Shown here: piece by piece, positions 40,579-47,369 of the stretch
Position numbering within the stretch: the first letter of the stretch is position 1
Layout of the letters: every line of letters starts with the position of its first letter
Source: Bacteroidia bacterium
Lineage (GTDB): Bacteria; Bacteroidota; Bacteroidia; Bacteroidales; Azobacteroidaceae
Direction of reading: 5' to 3'
DNA length: 49,769 nucleotides
NCBI GenBank assembly: GCA_025996815.1
Contig: BNTT01000004.1
Span: forward strand, 1 to 49,769
Translations under genes and position numbers: made by a program
The notes under the pieces: generated by a model
Databases searched by the model: none
Told to the model about the DNA's origin: nothing
The model's input: only the letters and a program-made list of their open reading frames with translations

Positions 40579-41137
40579 AACTTTTTTTTATTTTTTATGT
40601 TTTTAAAATTGTGAATTATCGTTCTAATACACAAAAAAGCCCACCGGCATCAAGGGGGCATATCTCCCTGTTACCGGTGCAACTGACTATTTTTGAATAA
40701 ATTACTTCATGAAACGCTTGCAACTTGCTGATAATCAGCAAGTTGGGGGGGGGGGTACGTTTTTCACGAAGCAACCCTTGTGGTCACCCGCTACCAATGA
40801 GGCGAATTGGTCGAATTGGGCGCACGCACCAAACCGGTCGCCCCTGCTGAACCGGACGACCGCAAGGGTTGCCCCTACGCTGCTATGTGCTAACTTTCTC
40901 GTCATTTTCGCTTCGTTTCATGGATTGCGGGCAAGCCCGCAATGACAAATTCGGCGACAAAGGTACGAGGTTTTTTTGAGATACGCAAGCGTTTTTGAAA
41001 AAATCAAAAAAAATCAAATTTGTTTAGCGGATATTTTGCCTGTCGCCCGAATGGGCGGGATTTTCATAACCGATAATCATAAAATATTTTAACCTGCCTT
41101 GTAACACTTTCAAAATTTTTCCGTTAATATAATTGAG
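40579..41137. other. 559-bp intergenic region rich in hairpins with an 11-G tract
   Basis: No convincing gene. Contents in order: a hairpin with CACCGG/CCGGTG arms at about 40637-40676, followed on the minus strand by GGGCTTTTTT (terminator-like, in the leader of the BspA-like gene). Next CAACTTGCTGA-TAA-TCAGCAAGTTG (about 40721-40745) abutting an 11-G run at 40745-40755. Then ATTGCGGGC-AA-GCCCGCAAT at 40924-40943. A TACCTTTGT element on the minus strand lies near 40960-40968. Last comes the 44-bp repeat at 41072-41115. A 78-codon frame from 40709 crosses the G-run and is composition-driven. Confidence 0.7.
41072..41126 (+). promoter_or_regulatory. repeat copy and possible ECF-type promoter upstream of the sigma gene
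   Basis: The 44-bp repeat (41072-41115) contains TGTAAC at 41100-41105. This is followed after 16 bp by CGTTA (41122-41126), resembling the TGTAAC-N16-CGTC pattern of many ECF promoters. It would place the start of transcription only a few bases before the ATG at 41138. Autoregulation is suggested but not proven. Confidence 0.4.
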
Positions 41138-41671
41138 ATGGTCAAATTGGACGAAAATATGATAAAACGCTGCTTGGATGGCGACCGCAGGGCGCAGATG
41201 CACTTGTACTCAGCCTTCTACAAGCGGGTTTTTAACAGTTGCTTCCGAATTTTGCGCGATAAGGGAGATGCCGAAGATGCTATGCAGGAGAGTTTTGTTA
41301 AGGCGTTTTCGCGGCTCCGGCAGTTCGACGGCGCGGTGCCGTTTGAGGCTTGGATTGTTCGGATTGCCATCAACACCTCTATCGACAGGCTTCGGGAGAG
41401 CCGTTTGGAGGTGGTGGATTGCGATGAAACGCGGCTGGAGGGCTTTGAGGACAGCCGTGAGGAGGACGATTGGGAGCATACTTTGGAGCGGGCGGCGCAG
41501 GTGAAGGCGGCTATTGAGCGGCTGCCTGATGCAAGTCGGATTATCGTAACGCTCTATCTGCTCGAAGGTTACGACCACGACGAAATCGCCCAAATTTTGA
41601 ATATCACGGGTGGAACGGCGCGGATACAATATATGCGGGCGAAACAAAAATTAATTCAACTTTTAAAATAA
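41138..41671 (+). CDS. ECF RNA polymerase sigma factor
   Basis: Sigma-70 family, extracytoplasmic-function type, 177 aa. Region 2 spans about residues 10-85 (AFYKRVFNSCFRILRDKGDAEDAMQESFVKAFSRLRQFD, then PFEAWIVRIAINTSIDRLR). Region 4 spans about 120-175 (AAIERLPDASRIIVTLYLLEGYDHDEIAQILNITGGTARIQYMRAKQKL). Domain 3 is absent, as expected. The gene is followed 7 bp later by a single-TM protein with the position and layout of an anti-sigma factor. Confidence 0.93.
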   Translation: MVKLDENMIKRCLDGDRRAQMHLYSAFYKRVFNSCFRILRDKGDAEDAMQESFVKAFSRLRQFDGAVPFEAWIVRIAINTSIDRLRESRLEVVDCDETRLEGFEDSREEDDWEHTLERAAQVKAAIERLPDASRIIVTLYLLEGYDHDEIAQILNITGGTARIQYMRAKQKLIQLLK

Positions 41672-41678
41672 AGCGAAT

Positions 41679-42209
41679 ATGAACGATTGGAGAAATTATA
41701 TCAAGGAAAATCCGGGTGTTTTGGATGACCGGGAGCCGAATGAAGGTCATTTCAAACGCTTTGAGGAGCGGCTTAACAGGCTGAACAAAAGGGAATTGCG
41801 GGTCAGGTCCCCAATGACATACTCGTTTGTTTTGTCCATTGCGGCTTCCATTGCCGTTTTGGTGTTGGCGGGCGTTCGGTTTTTTACACCGTCGGTTGAG
41901 GCTGATAATCAATTGGTTGAGAAAAGAATGGCGGATGAATTTCTTACTACCGACCATTTTTACAGGGGGCAAATGGACAGGCAAATTGCTGATATTCAGT
42001 GCAAATTGGACAATACCGACAGTCCGGCGCGGGCGCAATTGGAACGCGACCTGCAAAGCCTTTTGGACGAGAATACGCGCTTTGTTGAAAAAATTCAGAC
42101 CGGCGAAAATGAAGAATTGGAACTTTTTTATTTGGTGAAGCACTACAAGACGAACTTGCGGGCACTCCAATTCATCAACGAGAAATTAGGAAAATATGTT
42201 GAATGTTAA
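41679..42209 (+). CDS. putative anti-sigma factor, single TM
   Basis: Protein of 176 aa. An N-terminal cytosolic segment of about 45 residues (MNDWRNYIKENPGVLDDREP, HFKRFEERLNRLNKREL) precedes a TM helix at about 47-69 (TYSFVLSIAASIAVLVLAGVRFF). The periplasmic part has predicted coiled-coil character (RGQMDRQIADIQCKLDNTD and AQLERDLQSLLDEN). Position directly after the ECF gene and the topology fit a membrane anti-sigma factor; no named anti-sigma domain (ZAS, FecR) is visible. The segment from residue 19 onward is duplicated downstream (42542-43317). Confidence 0.75.
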   Translation: MNDWRNYIKENPGVLDDREPNEGHFKRFEERLNRLNKRELRVRSPMTYSFVLSIAASIAVLVLAGVRFFTPSVEADNQLVEKRMADEFLTTDHFYRGQMDRQIADIQCKLDNTDSPARAQLERDLQSLLDENTRFVEKIQTGENEELELFYLVKHYKTNLRALQFINEKLGKYVEC

Positions 42210-42509
42210 ATTAAAAAAAATATAAATTTTATGAAAAAGTCAGTATTATTAGTTAGTTTGTGTTGTGCTGCTGCTTTGCAGCTCCACGCGGGTACGCCTT
42301 CGCGCGTTGAGAAGAAGAGTTTTGCCGGTATGAAAGAGGTCAAATTTGACCAGGCGTATGGCAATATCACGGTCAGGGAATCAGATTCCGGAGAAATTCA
42401 GTTGGAAATTCAGTATTACGACGGCAAAAAAGACAAGCCCGTTGCTGAGATTTCCACCATTGGCAACGTCTTGTCTATCAAGACGATTCGACCTAAAATC
42501 GTAAAAAAC
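41734..42509 (+). repeat. 776-bp tandem duplication, copy 1
   Basis: Bases 41734-42509 recur at 42542-43317 with no difference I could find by reading. The unit runs from codon 19 of the anti-sigma gene to codon 93 of the downstream surface-protein gene. The copies are offset by 808 bp. Confidence 0.95.
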
Positions 42510-42551
42510 CGAACGCCCGCCAACACCAAAACGGCAATGGAAGCCGAATGA
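42231..42551 (+). pseudogene. truncated first copy of the DUF4097-like surface protein
   Basis: Residues 1-93 are identical to the full-length protein at 43039-44037, including the signal peptide. At the duplication junction the frame changes to a 13-residue tail RTPANTKTAMEAE and stops. The tail is encoded by inverted DNA from the anti-sigma gene. If made, the product would be a secreted 85-residue fragment lacking most of the beta repeats. Confidence 0.88.
42501..42546. other. inverted templated insertion at duplication junction
   Basis: 42501-42546 is the exact reverse complement of 41842-41887 in the anti-sigma gene (equally 42650-42695 in copy 2). The ends are microhomologies with the flanking sequence, GTAAAAAAC (9 bp) on the left and AGCCG (5 bp) on the right. 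The net inserted DNA between the two copies is 32 bp (42510-42541). Confidence 0.92.
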
Positions 42552-43317
42552 AGGTCATTTCAAACGCTTTGAGGAGCGGCTTAACAGGCTGAACAAAAGG
42601 GAATTGCGGGTCAGGTCCCCAATGACATACTCGTTTGTTTTGTCCATTGCGGCTTCCATTGCCGTTTTGGTGTTGGCGGGCGTTCGGTTTTTTACACCGT
42701 CGGTTGAGGCTGATAATCAATTGGTTGAGAAAAGAATGGCGGATGAATTTCTTACTACCGACCATTTTTACAGGGGGCAAATGGACAGGCAAATTGCTGA
42801 TATTCAGTGCAAATTGGACAATACCGACAGTCCGGCGCGGGCGCAATTGGAACGCGACCTGCAAAGCCTTTTGGACGAGAATACGCGCTTTGTTGAAAAA
42901 ATTCAGACCGGCGAAAATGAAGAATTGGAACTTTTTTATTTGGTGAAGCACTACAAGACGAACTTGCGGGCACTCCAATTCATCAACGAGAAATTAGGAA
43001 AATATGTTGAATGTTAAATTAAAAAAAATATAAATTTTATGAAAAAGTCAGTATTATTAGTTAGTTTGTGTTGTGCTGCTGCTTTGCAGCTCCACGCGGG
43101 TACGCCTTCGCGCGTTGAGAAGAAGAGTTTTGCCGGTATGAAAGAGGTCAAATTTGACCAGGCGTATGGCAATATCACGGTCAGGGAATCAGATTCCGGA
43201 GAAATTCAGTTGGAAATTCAGTATTACGACGGCAAAAAAGACAAGCCCGTTGCTGAGATTTCCACCATTGGCAACGTCTTGTCTATCAAGACGATTCGAC
43301 CTAAAATCGTAAAAAAC
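42542..43317 (+). repeat. 776-bp tandem duplication, copy 2
   Basis: Second copy of 41734-42509. It supplies the N-terminal part of the intact surface-protein gene at 43039 and a decapitated anti-sigma gene. Confidence 0.95.
42604..43017 (+). pseudogene. N-terminally truncated second copy of the anti-sigma gene
   Basis: The frame matches residues 40-176 of the anti-sigma protein. No ATG precedes MTYSFVLS (42622); 42604 is a weak alternative start. It keeps the TM helix and the periplasmic part but lacks the cytosolic segment expected to bind sigma. It could be silent, or could make a membrane fragment that competes with the intact protein. Confidence 0.8.
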
Positions 43318-44037
43318 GAGGAGATTAAGATTGATTACATCATTTTTACTCCCCGAAATGTTGCGATGACGGTCGACCTCAAGTATGGGAACATAAAAAT
43401 GGACGATTTTTATGCCGCGTTTACTGCCAAATTGGCTTACAGCGACCTGAATACCAATTCCTTTGTCGGCAAACCATCCATTTCCTGCAAGTATGGCAAT
43501 ATCAAAATAGATAAAGCCGCCGACTTGCAACTTTCGACCGCCTACGCTAATGTGGAAATCAATGCGGTTAAAGACTTGGACGTGAAGTCGGACTACACCA
43601 ATTATAAGATTGGTGAGGTGCAAGCCATTTTGCAGGGGAGTTCTTCGGCGTATGGCGATTTCAAAATCGGGACAATTGGAACAATCAATATGAAACTGTC
43701 GTATTCCGGCTTGAAGATAGACACGGTTGAAAAAAGTGCGGTCGTGAAATACAATTATTCGGACGTGAAAATCAATCAGACCTCCAAACAGTTGGCAAAT
43801 ATCGAACTCAACGGCAACTATTCGGATTTGAAATTCGGGCTTCATCCCGATTTATCAGCCAAATTCGACATCAACCTCATGTATGGCGATTTAAATGTGT
43901 CGAACAGTTATGATGTAAAATATTCCGCTTCGGAAGCAAAAAACAATCGGGTAAAAAAGGTCGGGACGATTGGAAACCAGCCGCCTACCGCTCAGATTAC
44001 CGTGTCGAGCACTTATGGCGATGTGAAAATCAAATAG
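43039..44037 (+). CDS. DUF4097-like putative surface/adhesin beta-repeat protein
   Basis: Protein of 332 aa with signal peptide MKKSVLLVSLCCAAALQLHA. The mature part is a series of short beta strands with recurring Y/G-D/N motifs ([79 protein letters not shown]), the pattern of DUF4097/head-GIN-type right-handed beta proteins of Bacteroidota. It is the third gene of the ECF operon, so it is a likely member of the sigma factor's regulon or part of its sensing system. It ends 8 bp into the convergent folA gene. Confidence 0.8.
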   Translation: MKKSVLLVSLCCAAALQLHAGTPSRVEKKSFAGMKEVKFDQAYGNITVRESDSGEIQLEIQYYDGKKDKPVAEISTIGNVLSIKTIRPKIVKNEEIKIDYIIFTPRNVAMTVDLKYGNIKMDDFYAAFTAKLAYSDLNTNSFVGKPSISCKYGNIKIDKAADLQLSTAYANVEINAVKDLDVKSDYTNYKIGEVQAILQGSSSAYGDFKIGTIGTINMKLSYSGLKIDTVEKSAVVKYNYSDVKINQTSKQLANIELNGNYSDLKFGLHPDLSAKFDINLMYGDLNVSNSYDVKYSASEAKNNRVKKVGTIGNQPPTAQITVSSTYGDVKIK

Positions 44038-44527
44038 TGTTGCGCTTCAACTCCACAAACGTGAACGAATAGGGATGTTTTTCATCCGCCGGATGCGTTT
44101 CCCTGCTCAGCACGAGCCAATCTTTGGGATTGATGGGCGGAAAAAACACGTCGGCGGCGGGGAAAGCGGCTTGGATTTTGGTCAGATACAACTTGTCGGC
44201 AAGGGGGAGGGTTTGTTCGTAGATTTGTGCGCCGCCGATGATGAAAATTTCCTCGTCGTTGAGCAATTGGAGGAATGCTTTATCCAACGACGGATAGACC
44301 TCTGCGCCGACGCTTTTCAGGTTGAGTTGGCGACTAATCACGATGTTTCGCCGGTTGGGCAGTGCGCCTTTGGGCAGCGAATCGAATGTTTTTCGTCCCA
44401 TCACCACTGTGCAACCGGTCGTAATATCCCTGAAATGCTTCATATCGGCAGGCAGATGGCACAGCAGGTTGCCGCCACAGCCAATCTCGTTGTTTTTTCC
44501 GACCGCCGCAATCAGTGAAATTGTCAT
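44030..44527 (-). CDS. folA: dihydrofolate reductase
   Basis: Protein of 165 aa that reduces dihydrofolate with NADPH. Start [32 protein letters not shown]; the conserved acidic residue is the Asp in LPADMKHF. Then [12 protein letters not shown], the NRRNIVISR segment, and [19 protein letters not shown] 44527 overlaps the folD stop by 4 bp (ATGA), so the two folate enzymes are translationally coupled. The longer in-frame reading is rejected because it lies within folD. Confidence 0.95.
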   Translation of the reverse strand: MTISLIAAVGKNNEIGCGGNLLCHLPADMKHFRDITTGCTVVMGRKTFDSLPKGALPNRRNIVISRQLNLKSVGAEVYPSLDKAFLQLLNDEEIFIIGGAQIYEQTLPLADKLYLTKIQAAFPAADVFFPPINPKDWLVLSRETHPADEKHPYSFTFVELKRNTI

Positions 44528-45402
44528 TTGTAAATCTCTTTTTTGCCCGCCAATAAAGTGTTGCGCATCAGCGAGATAATCGTCATCGGACCCACGCCGC
44601 CCGGCACGGGGGTGATGTGGCTGCATCGGGGTGCCACTTCGTCGAATTTCACGTCGCCTTTCAGTTTAAAACCCGATTTCGTTTCAGTGGATGGCACGCG
44701 GGTGGTGCCCACGTCGATGACCACGGCACCGTCTTTGACCATGTCGCCGCGCAAAAATTCGGGCACTCCGAGAGCGGCAATGATGATGTCGGCATCGCGG
44801 CAATAGTCGCCGATGTTTTGCGTGCGGCTGTGGCACACGGTGACGGTGCAATCGCCCGGCGCGGCTTTCTGCATCATCAGCGCGGCAATGGGTTTGCCCA
44901 CGATGTTGCTGCGCCCCAGAACGACGCAGTGCTTGCCTGCGGTGGCGATTTCGTAGCGTTTGAGCAGTTCCAAAATGCCGGCGGGCGTGGCAGACACGAA
45001 GCAGGGCAAGCCGATGGACATCCGCCCGACATTGACGGGATGAAAGCCGTCCACATCCTTGCGGTGGTCGATGGCTTCGATAACTTTTTGTTCGGAAATG
45101 TGCTTCGGGAGTGGCAACTGCACGATAAATCCGTCCACGTCGGGGTCGCCGTTGAGTTCGGCAACTTTCGCGAGGAGCGTCTTCTCCGTCACATCGCTTT
45201 CGTAGCGGATGAGCGACGATTTGAAACCCACCTCTTCGCACGTGCGCACCTTGTTGGCAACGTAGGTTTCACTGCCGCCGTCGTGCCCCACGAGGATGGC
45301 GGCGAGGTGCGGACGTTTGCCTCCGGCGGCGAGGATAGCGTTCACCTCGGCGGCAATTTCCAATTTCATCTGAGCAGCAACTGCTTTTCCGTCAATAATC
45401 AT
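44524..45402 (-). CDS. folD: bifunctional methylenetetrahydrofolate dehydrogenase/cyclohydrolase
   Basis: Protein of 292 aa interconverting methylene-, methenyl- and formyl-THF. Catalytic Tyr/Lys motif in [16 protein letters not shown], substrate loop [14 protein letters not shown], and [22 protein letters not shown]. The cofactor site is [17 protein letters not shown], and the C-terminal [18 protein letters not shown] is conserved. It lies downstream of ffh and is coupled to folA. Confidence 0.96.
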   Translation of the reverse strand: MIIDGKAVAAQMKLEIAAEVNAILAAGGKRPHLAAILVGHDGGSETYVANKVRTCEEVGFKSSLIRYESDVTEKTLLAKVAELNGDPDVDGFIVQLPLPKHISEQKVIEAIDHRKDVDGFHPVNVGRMSIGLPCFVSATPAGILELLKRYEIATAGKHCVVLGRSNIVGKPIAALMMQKAAPGDCTVTVCHSRTQNIGDYCRDADIIIAALGVPEFLRGDMVKDGAVVIDVGTTRVPSTETKSGFKLKGDVKFDEVAPRCSHITPVPGGVGPMTIISLMRNTLLAGKKEIYK

Positions 45403-45404
45403 AT

Positions 45405-45468
45405 AATTAAAAATTAAAAATTAAAAATTAAAAATTACCTCTACCCCCGTAATTTTTAATTTTTAATT
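45405..45468. repeat. AT-rich hairpin of AATTAAAA units between ffh and folD
   Basis: Tandem AAATT-type units (45405-45437) pair with TAATTTTTAATTTTTAATT (45450-45468) around CTCTACCCCC. It could reduce read-through from ffh into folD or act as a simple mRNA stabiliser. Confidence 0.55.
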
Positions 45469-45472
45469 GAGT

Positions 45473-46801
45473 TTACCTTTTTGCAGCCGCCAGTCCCGGA
45501 ATTTGCGGGGCTTTGCCTGCTCTCACCATTTTCATCATCTTGCGCATATCTTCAAACTGTTTGATGAGTTTGTTGACATCTGCTACGGTGGAGCCGCTAC
45601 CTTTGGCGATGCGCAACTTGCGAATGCTGTTTAAGACCTCTGGATGGCTGCGTTCTCGGGGGGTCATAGATTGGATGATGGCTTCCACTTTTTTGAACGT
45701 ATCTTCCTTCACATCAATGTCTTTCATCGCCTTGCTCACACCGGGAATCATCGAAACAATATCTTTGATGTTGCCCACTTTCCTGACCTGATTGATTTGG
45801 GACAGAAAGTCGTTGAAATCGAACTGATTTTTGGCTATTTTCTTACTCAACCGGCGCACTTCCTCCTCGTCGAACTGCTCCTGCGCCTTTTCTACCAGCG
45901 AAACGATGTCGCCCATCCCCAGGATGCGGTCTGCCATACGGGTCGGATGAAAGGGGTCGATAGCCTCCATTTTTTCGCCCGTGCCCACAAATTTGATGGG
46001 CTTCTCCACCACCGAGCGGATAGACAGGGCTGCCCCGCCGCGGGTGTCGCCGTCGAGTTTGGTGAGCACCACGCCGGTGAAATTGAGGCGGTCGTTAAAC
46101 TCCTTGGCGGTGTTCACTGCATCCTGACCGGTCATCGCATCCACCACGAAGAGTATTTCGGTGGGGTTGATTGCCTTTTTGATGGCGGCTATCTCGTTCA
46201 TCATCTGCTCGTCAACGGCTAAGCGACCGGCGGTGTCGATGATAATCACATCGTTGCCGTCTTTCTTCGCCTGCTTGATGGCGTTTTGCGCAATATCGAC
46301 CGGATTTTTGTTGCTTTCTTCGGCATAAACGGGCACGCCTATTTGCTCGCCGAGCACCTTCAACTGGTCGATAGCCGCCGGACGGTAGATGTCATCAGCC
46401 ACGAGCAGCGGGTGTTTGCTTTTCTTGTCTTTGAGCATCTTGGCGAGTTTGCCGGCGAAGGTCGTCTTTCCGGAGCCTTGCAAGCCCGACATCAGAATGA
46501 TGGTAGGGCTGCTTTTGAGATTCAACTCGGCAGTTTCGCCCCCCATCAGCGCGGCGAGTTCGTCGTGGACAATTTTGACCATCAGTTCGCTCGGCTTCAC
46601 GGCTTTCAGCACATTCTGCCCAAGGGCTTTTTCCTTGACGGTGTCGGTAAACGTCTTCGCCACCTTATAGTTCACGTCGGCATCCAAAAGAGCCTTGCGA
46701 ACATCCTTCAAGGTCTCTGCCACATTGATTTCGGTAATCCGCCCCTCGCCTTTCAGCAACTTAAACGACCGCTCTAACCTATCACTTAAATTTTCAAACA
46801 T
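45473..46801 (-). CDS. ffh: signal recognition particle protein Ffh
   Basis: SRP54-family GTPase of 442 aa that binds 4.5S RNA and targets nascent membrane proteins. N domain at the start, then the G domain with P-loop GLQGSGKTTFAGKLA, IIDTAGRLAVDEQM, and TKLDGDTRGGAALSI. The Met-rich M domain runs from VRRLSKKIAKNQFDFNDFLSQI, with RSHPEVLNSIRKLRIAKGSGSTVADVNKLIKQFEDMRKMMKM near the end. The -7 element TACCTTTGC lies upstream on the minus strand at 46830-46838. Confidence 0.97.
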   Translation of the reverse strand: MFENLSDRLERSFKLLKGEGRITEINVAETLKDVRKALLDADVNYKVAKTFTDTVKEKALGQNVLKAVKPSELMVKIVHDELAALMGGETAELNLKSSPTIILMSGLQGSGKTTFAGKLAKMLKDKKSKHPLLVADDIYRPAAIDQLKVLGEQIGVPVYAEESNKNPVDIAQNAIKQAKKDGNDVIIIDTAGRLAVDEQMMNEIAAIKKAINPTEILFVVDAMTGQDAVNTAKEFNDRLNFTGVVLTKLDGDTRGGAALSIRSVVEKPIKFVGTGEKMEAIDPFHPTRMADRILGMGDIVSLVEKAQEQFDEEEVRRLSKKIAKNQFDFNDFLSQINQVRKVGNIKDIVSMIPGVSKAMKDIDVKEDTFKKVEAIIQSMTPRERSHPEVLNSIRKLRIAKGSGSTVADVNKLIKQFEDMRKMMKMVRAGKAPQIPGLAAAKR

Positions 46802-46829
46802 ATTTTTTAATTCGCAAATGAAATGAAGT

Positions 46830-46865
46830 GCAAAGGTACAAAAAAATATTGATTATCCGCAATCA
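46830..46865 (-). promoter_or_regulatory. ffh promoter with TGATTATCCGCAATCA motif in the -33 region
   Basis: TACCTTTGC on the minus strand at 46830-46838. The 16-bp motif at 46850-46865 is the same core as the 24-bp inverted repeat arms at 36420 and 37097 and sits where the -33 box would be. Confidence 0.55.
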
Positions 46866-46946
46866 TAAGTATTTATAATTATCGGATATTGCACCTAAAA
46901 TTTATACTGCAAACGCAAGGTAAATACGCTGTCTTTGCGGCAATCC

Positions 46947-47348
46947 TTAATTTTCTGCAAGTGCTTTCAATCGCTCTGTCATTTCTTTTTTGAGATTTTT
47001 ATGCCCTGCCATTGTGCCCGCTGTGTATTTTATAATATGTTTTCGTTGAATATCAAAAGGATATTTAACTCGTTTGTCGTCACAAACCAATACTAACTTT
47101 TTATCACACGCAATGGCAAAGCCCAATTCGTACCAAACATTCGGATTGTCTTCGGAAATATCGGCAAAGCAGATATGGCTTTCCTTGATTTTCTTTTCGA
47201 TATTTTCAATCGGTGTTTGCACGGTTTTGTCTTCATCAACACGATACGGCTTTAAACCTGCCGCTTCGATAGCAGGTTTAATCACGCTTTTGTATCGCTT
47301 GGTATTTTCCTCGTCAAAGGGCTGAATTACAAAACAAATCTTTTCCAT
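46947..47348 (-). CDS. TIR/nucleoside-deoxyribosyltransferase-fold protein
   Basis: Single-domain protein of 133 aa: ICFVIQPFDEENTKRYKSVIKPAIEAAGL, then ESHICFADISEDNPNVWYELGFAIACDKKLVLVCDD. This is the Rossmann-like pattern shared by nucleoside 2-deoxyribosyltransferases and TIR-like NAD-glycohydrolases. The Glu in NPNVWYELGFA sits where the catalytic Glu of these families is found. Many such domains are effectors of anti-phage systems, but here no sensor gene is adjacent. It could be a stand-alone nucleosidase, a signalling enzyme or an orphan defence effector. It lies between ffh and the BspA-like gene; no clear promoter element was found. Confidence 0.7.
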   Translation of the reverse strand: MEKICFVIQPFDEENTKRYKSVIKPAIEAAGLKPYRVDEDKTVQTPIENIEKKIKESHICFADISEDNPNVWYELGFAIACDKKLVLVCDDKRVKYPFDIQRKHIIKYTAGTMAGHKNLKKEMTERLKALAEN

Positions 47349-47369
47349 ATTATTGTATATCTATATTTT

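Noticed and set aside
40709..40945. 78-codon frame across the 11-G tract
   Set aside because: It has low-complexity GGGG and no family resemblance, crosses two hairpins, and lacks a TACCTTTG promoter at a fitting distance.
42493..42978. 161-codon minus-strand frame spanning the duplication junction
   Set aside because: It exists only because the inverted insertion joins antisense frames of the anti-sigma gene; it has no promoter or start context.
45405..45468. AATTAAAA tandem units as a replication-origin-type DNA unwinding element
   Set aside because: There are no DnaA boxes or replication genes; the units form a simple hairpin between ffh and folD.
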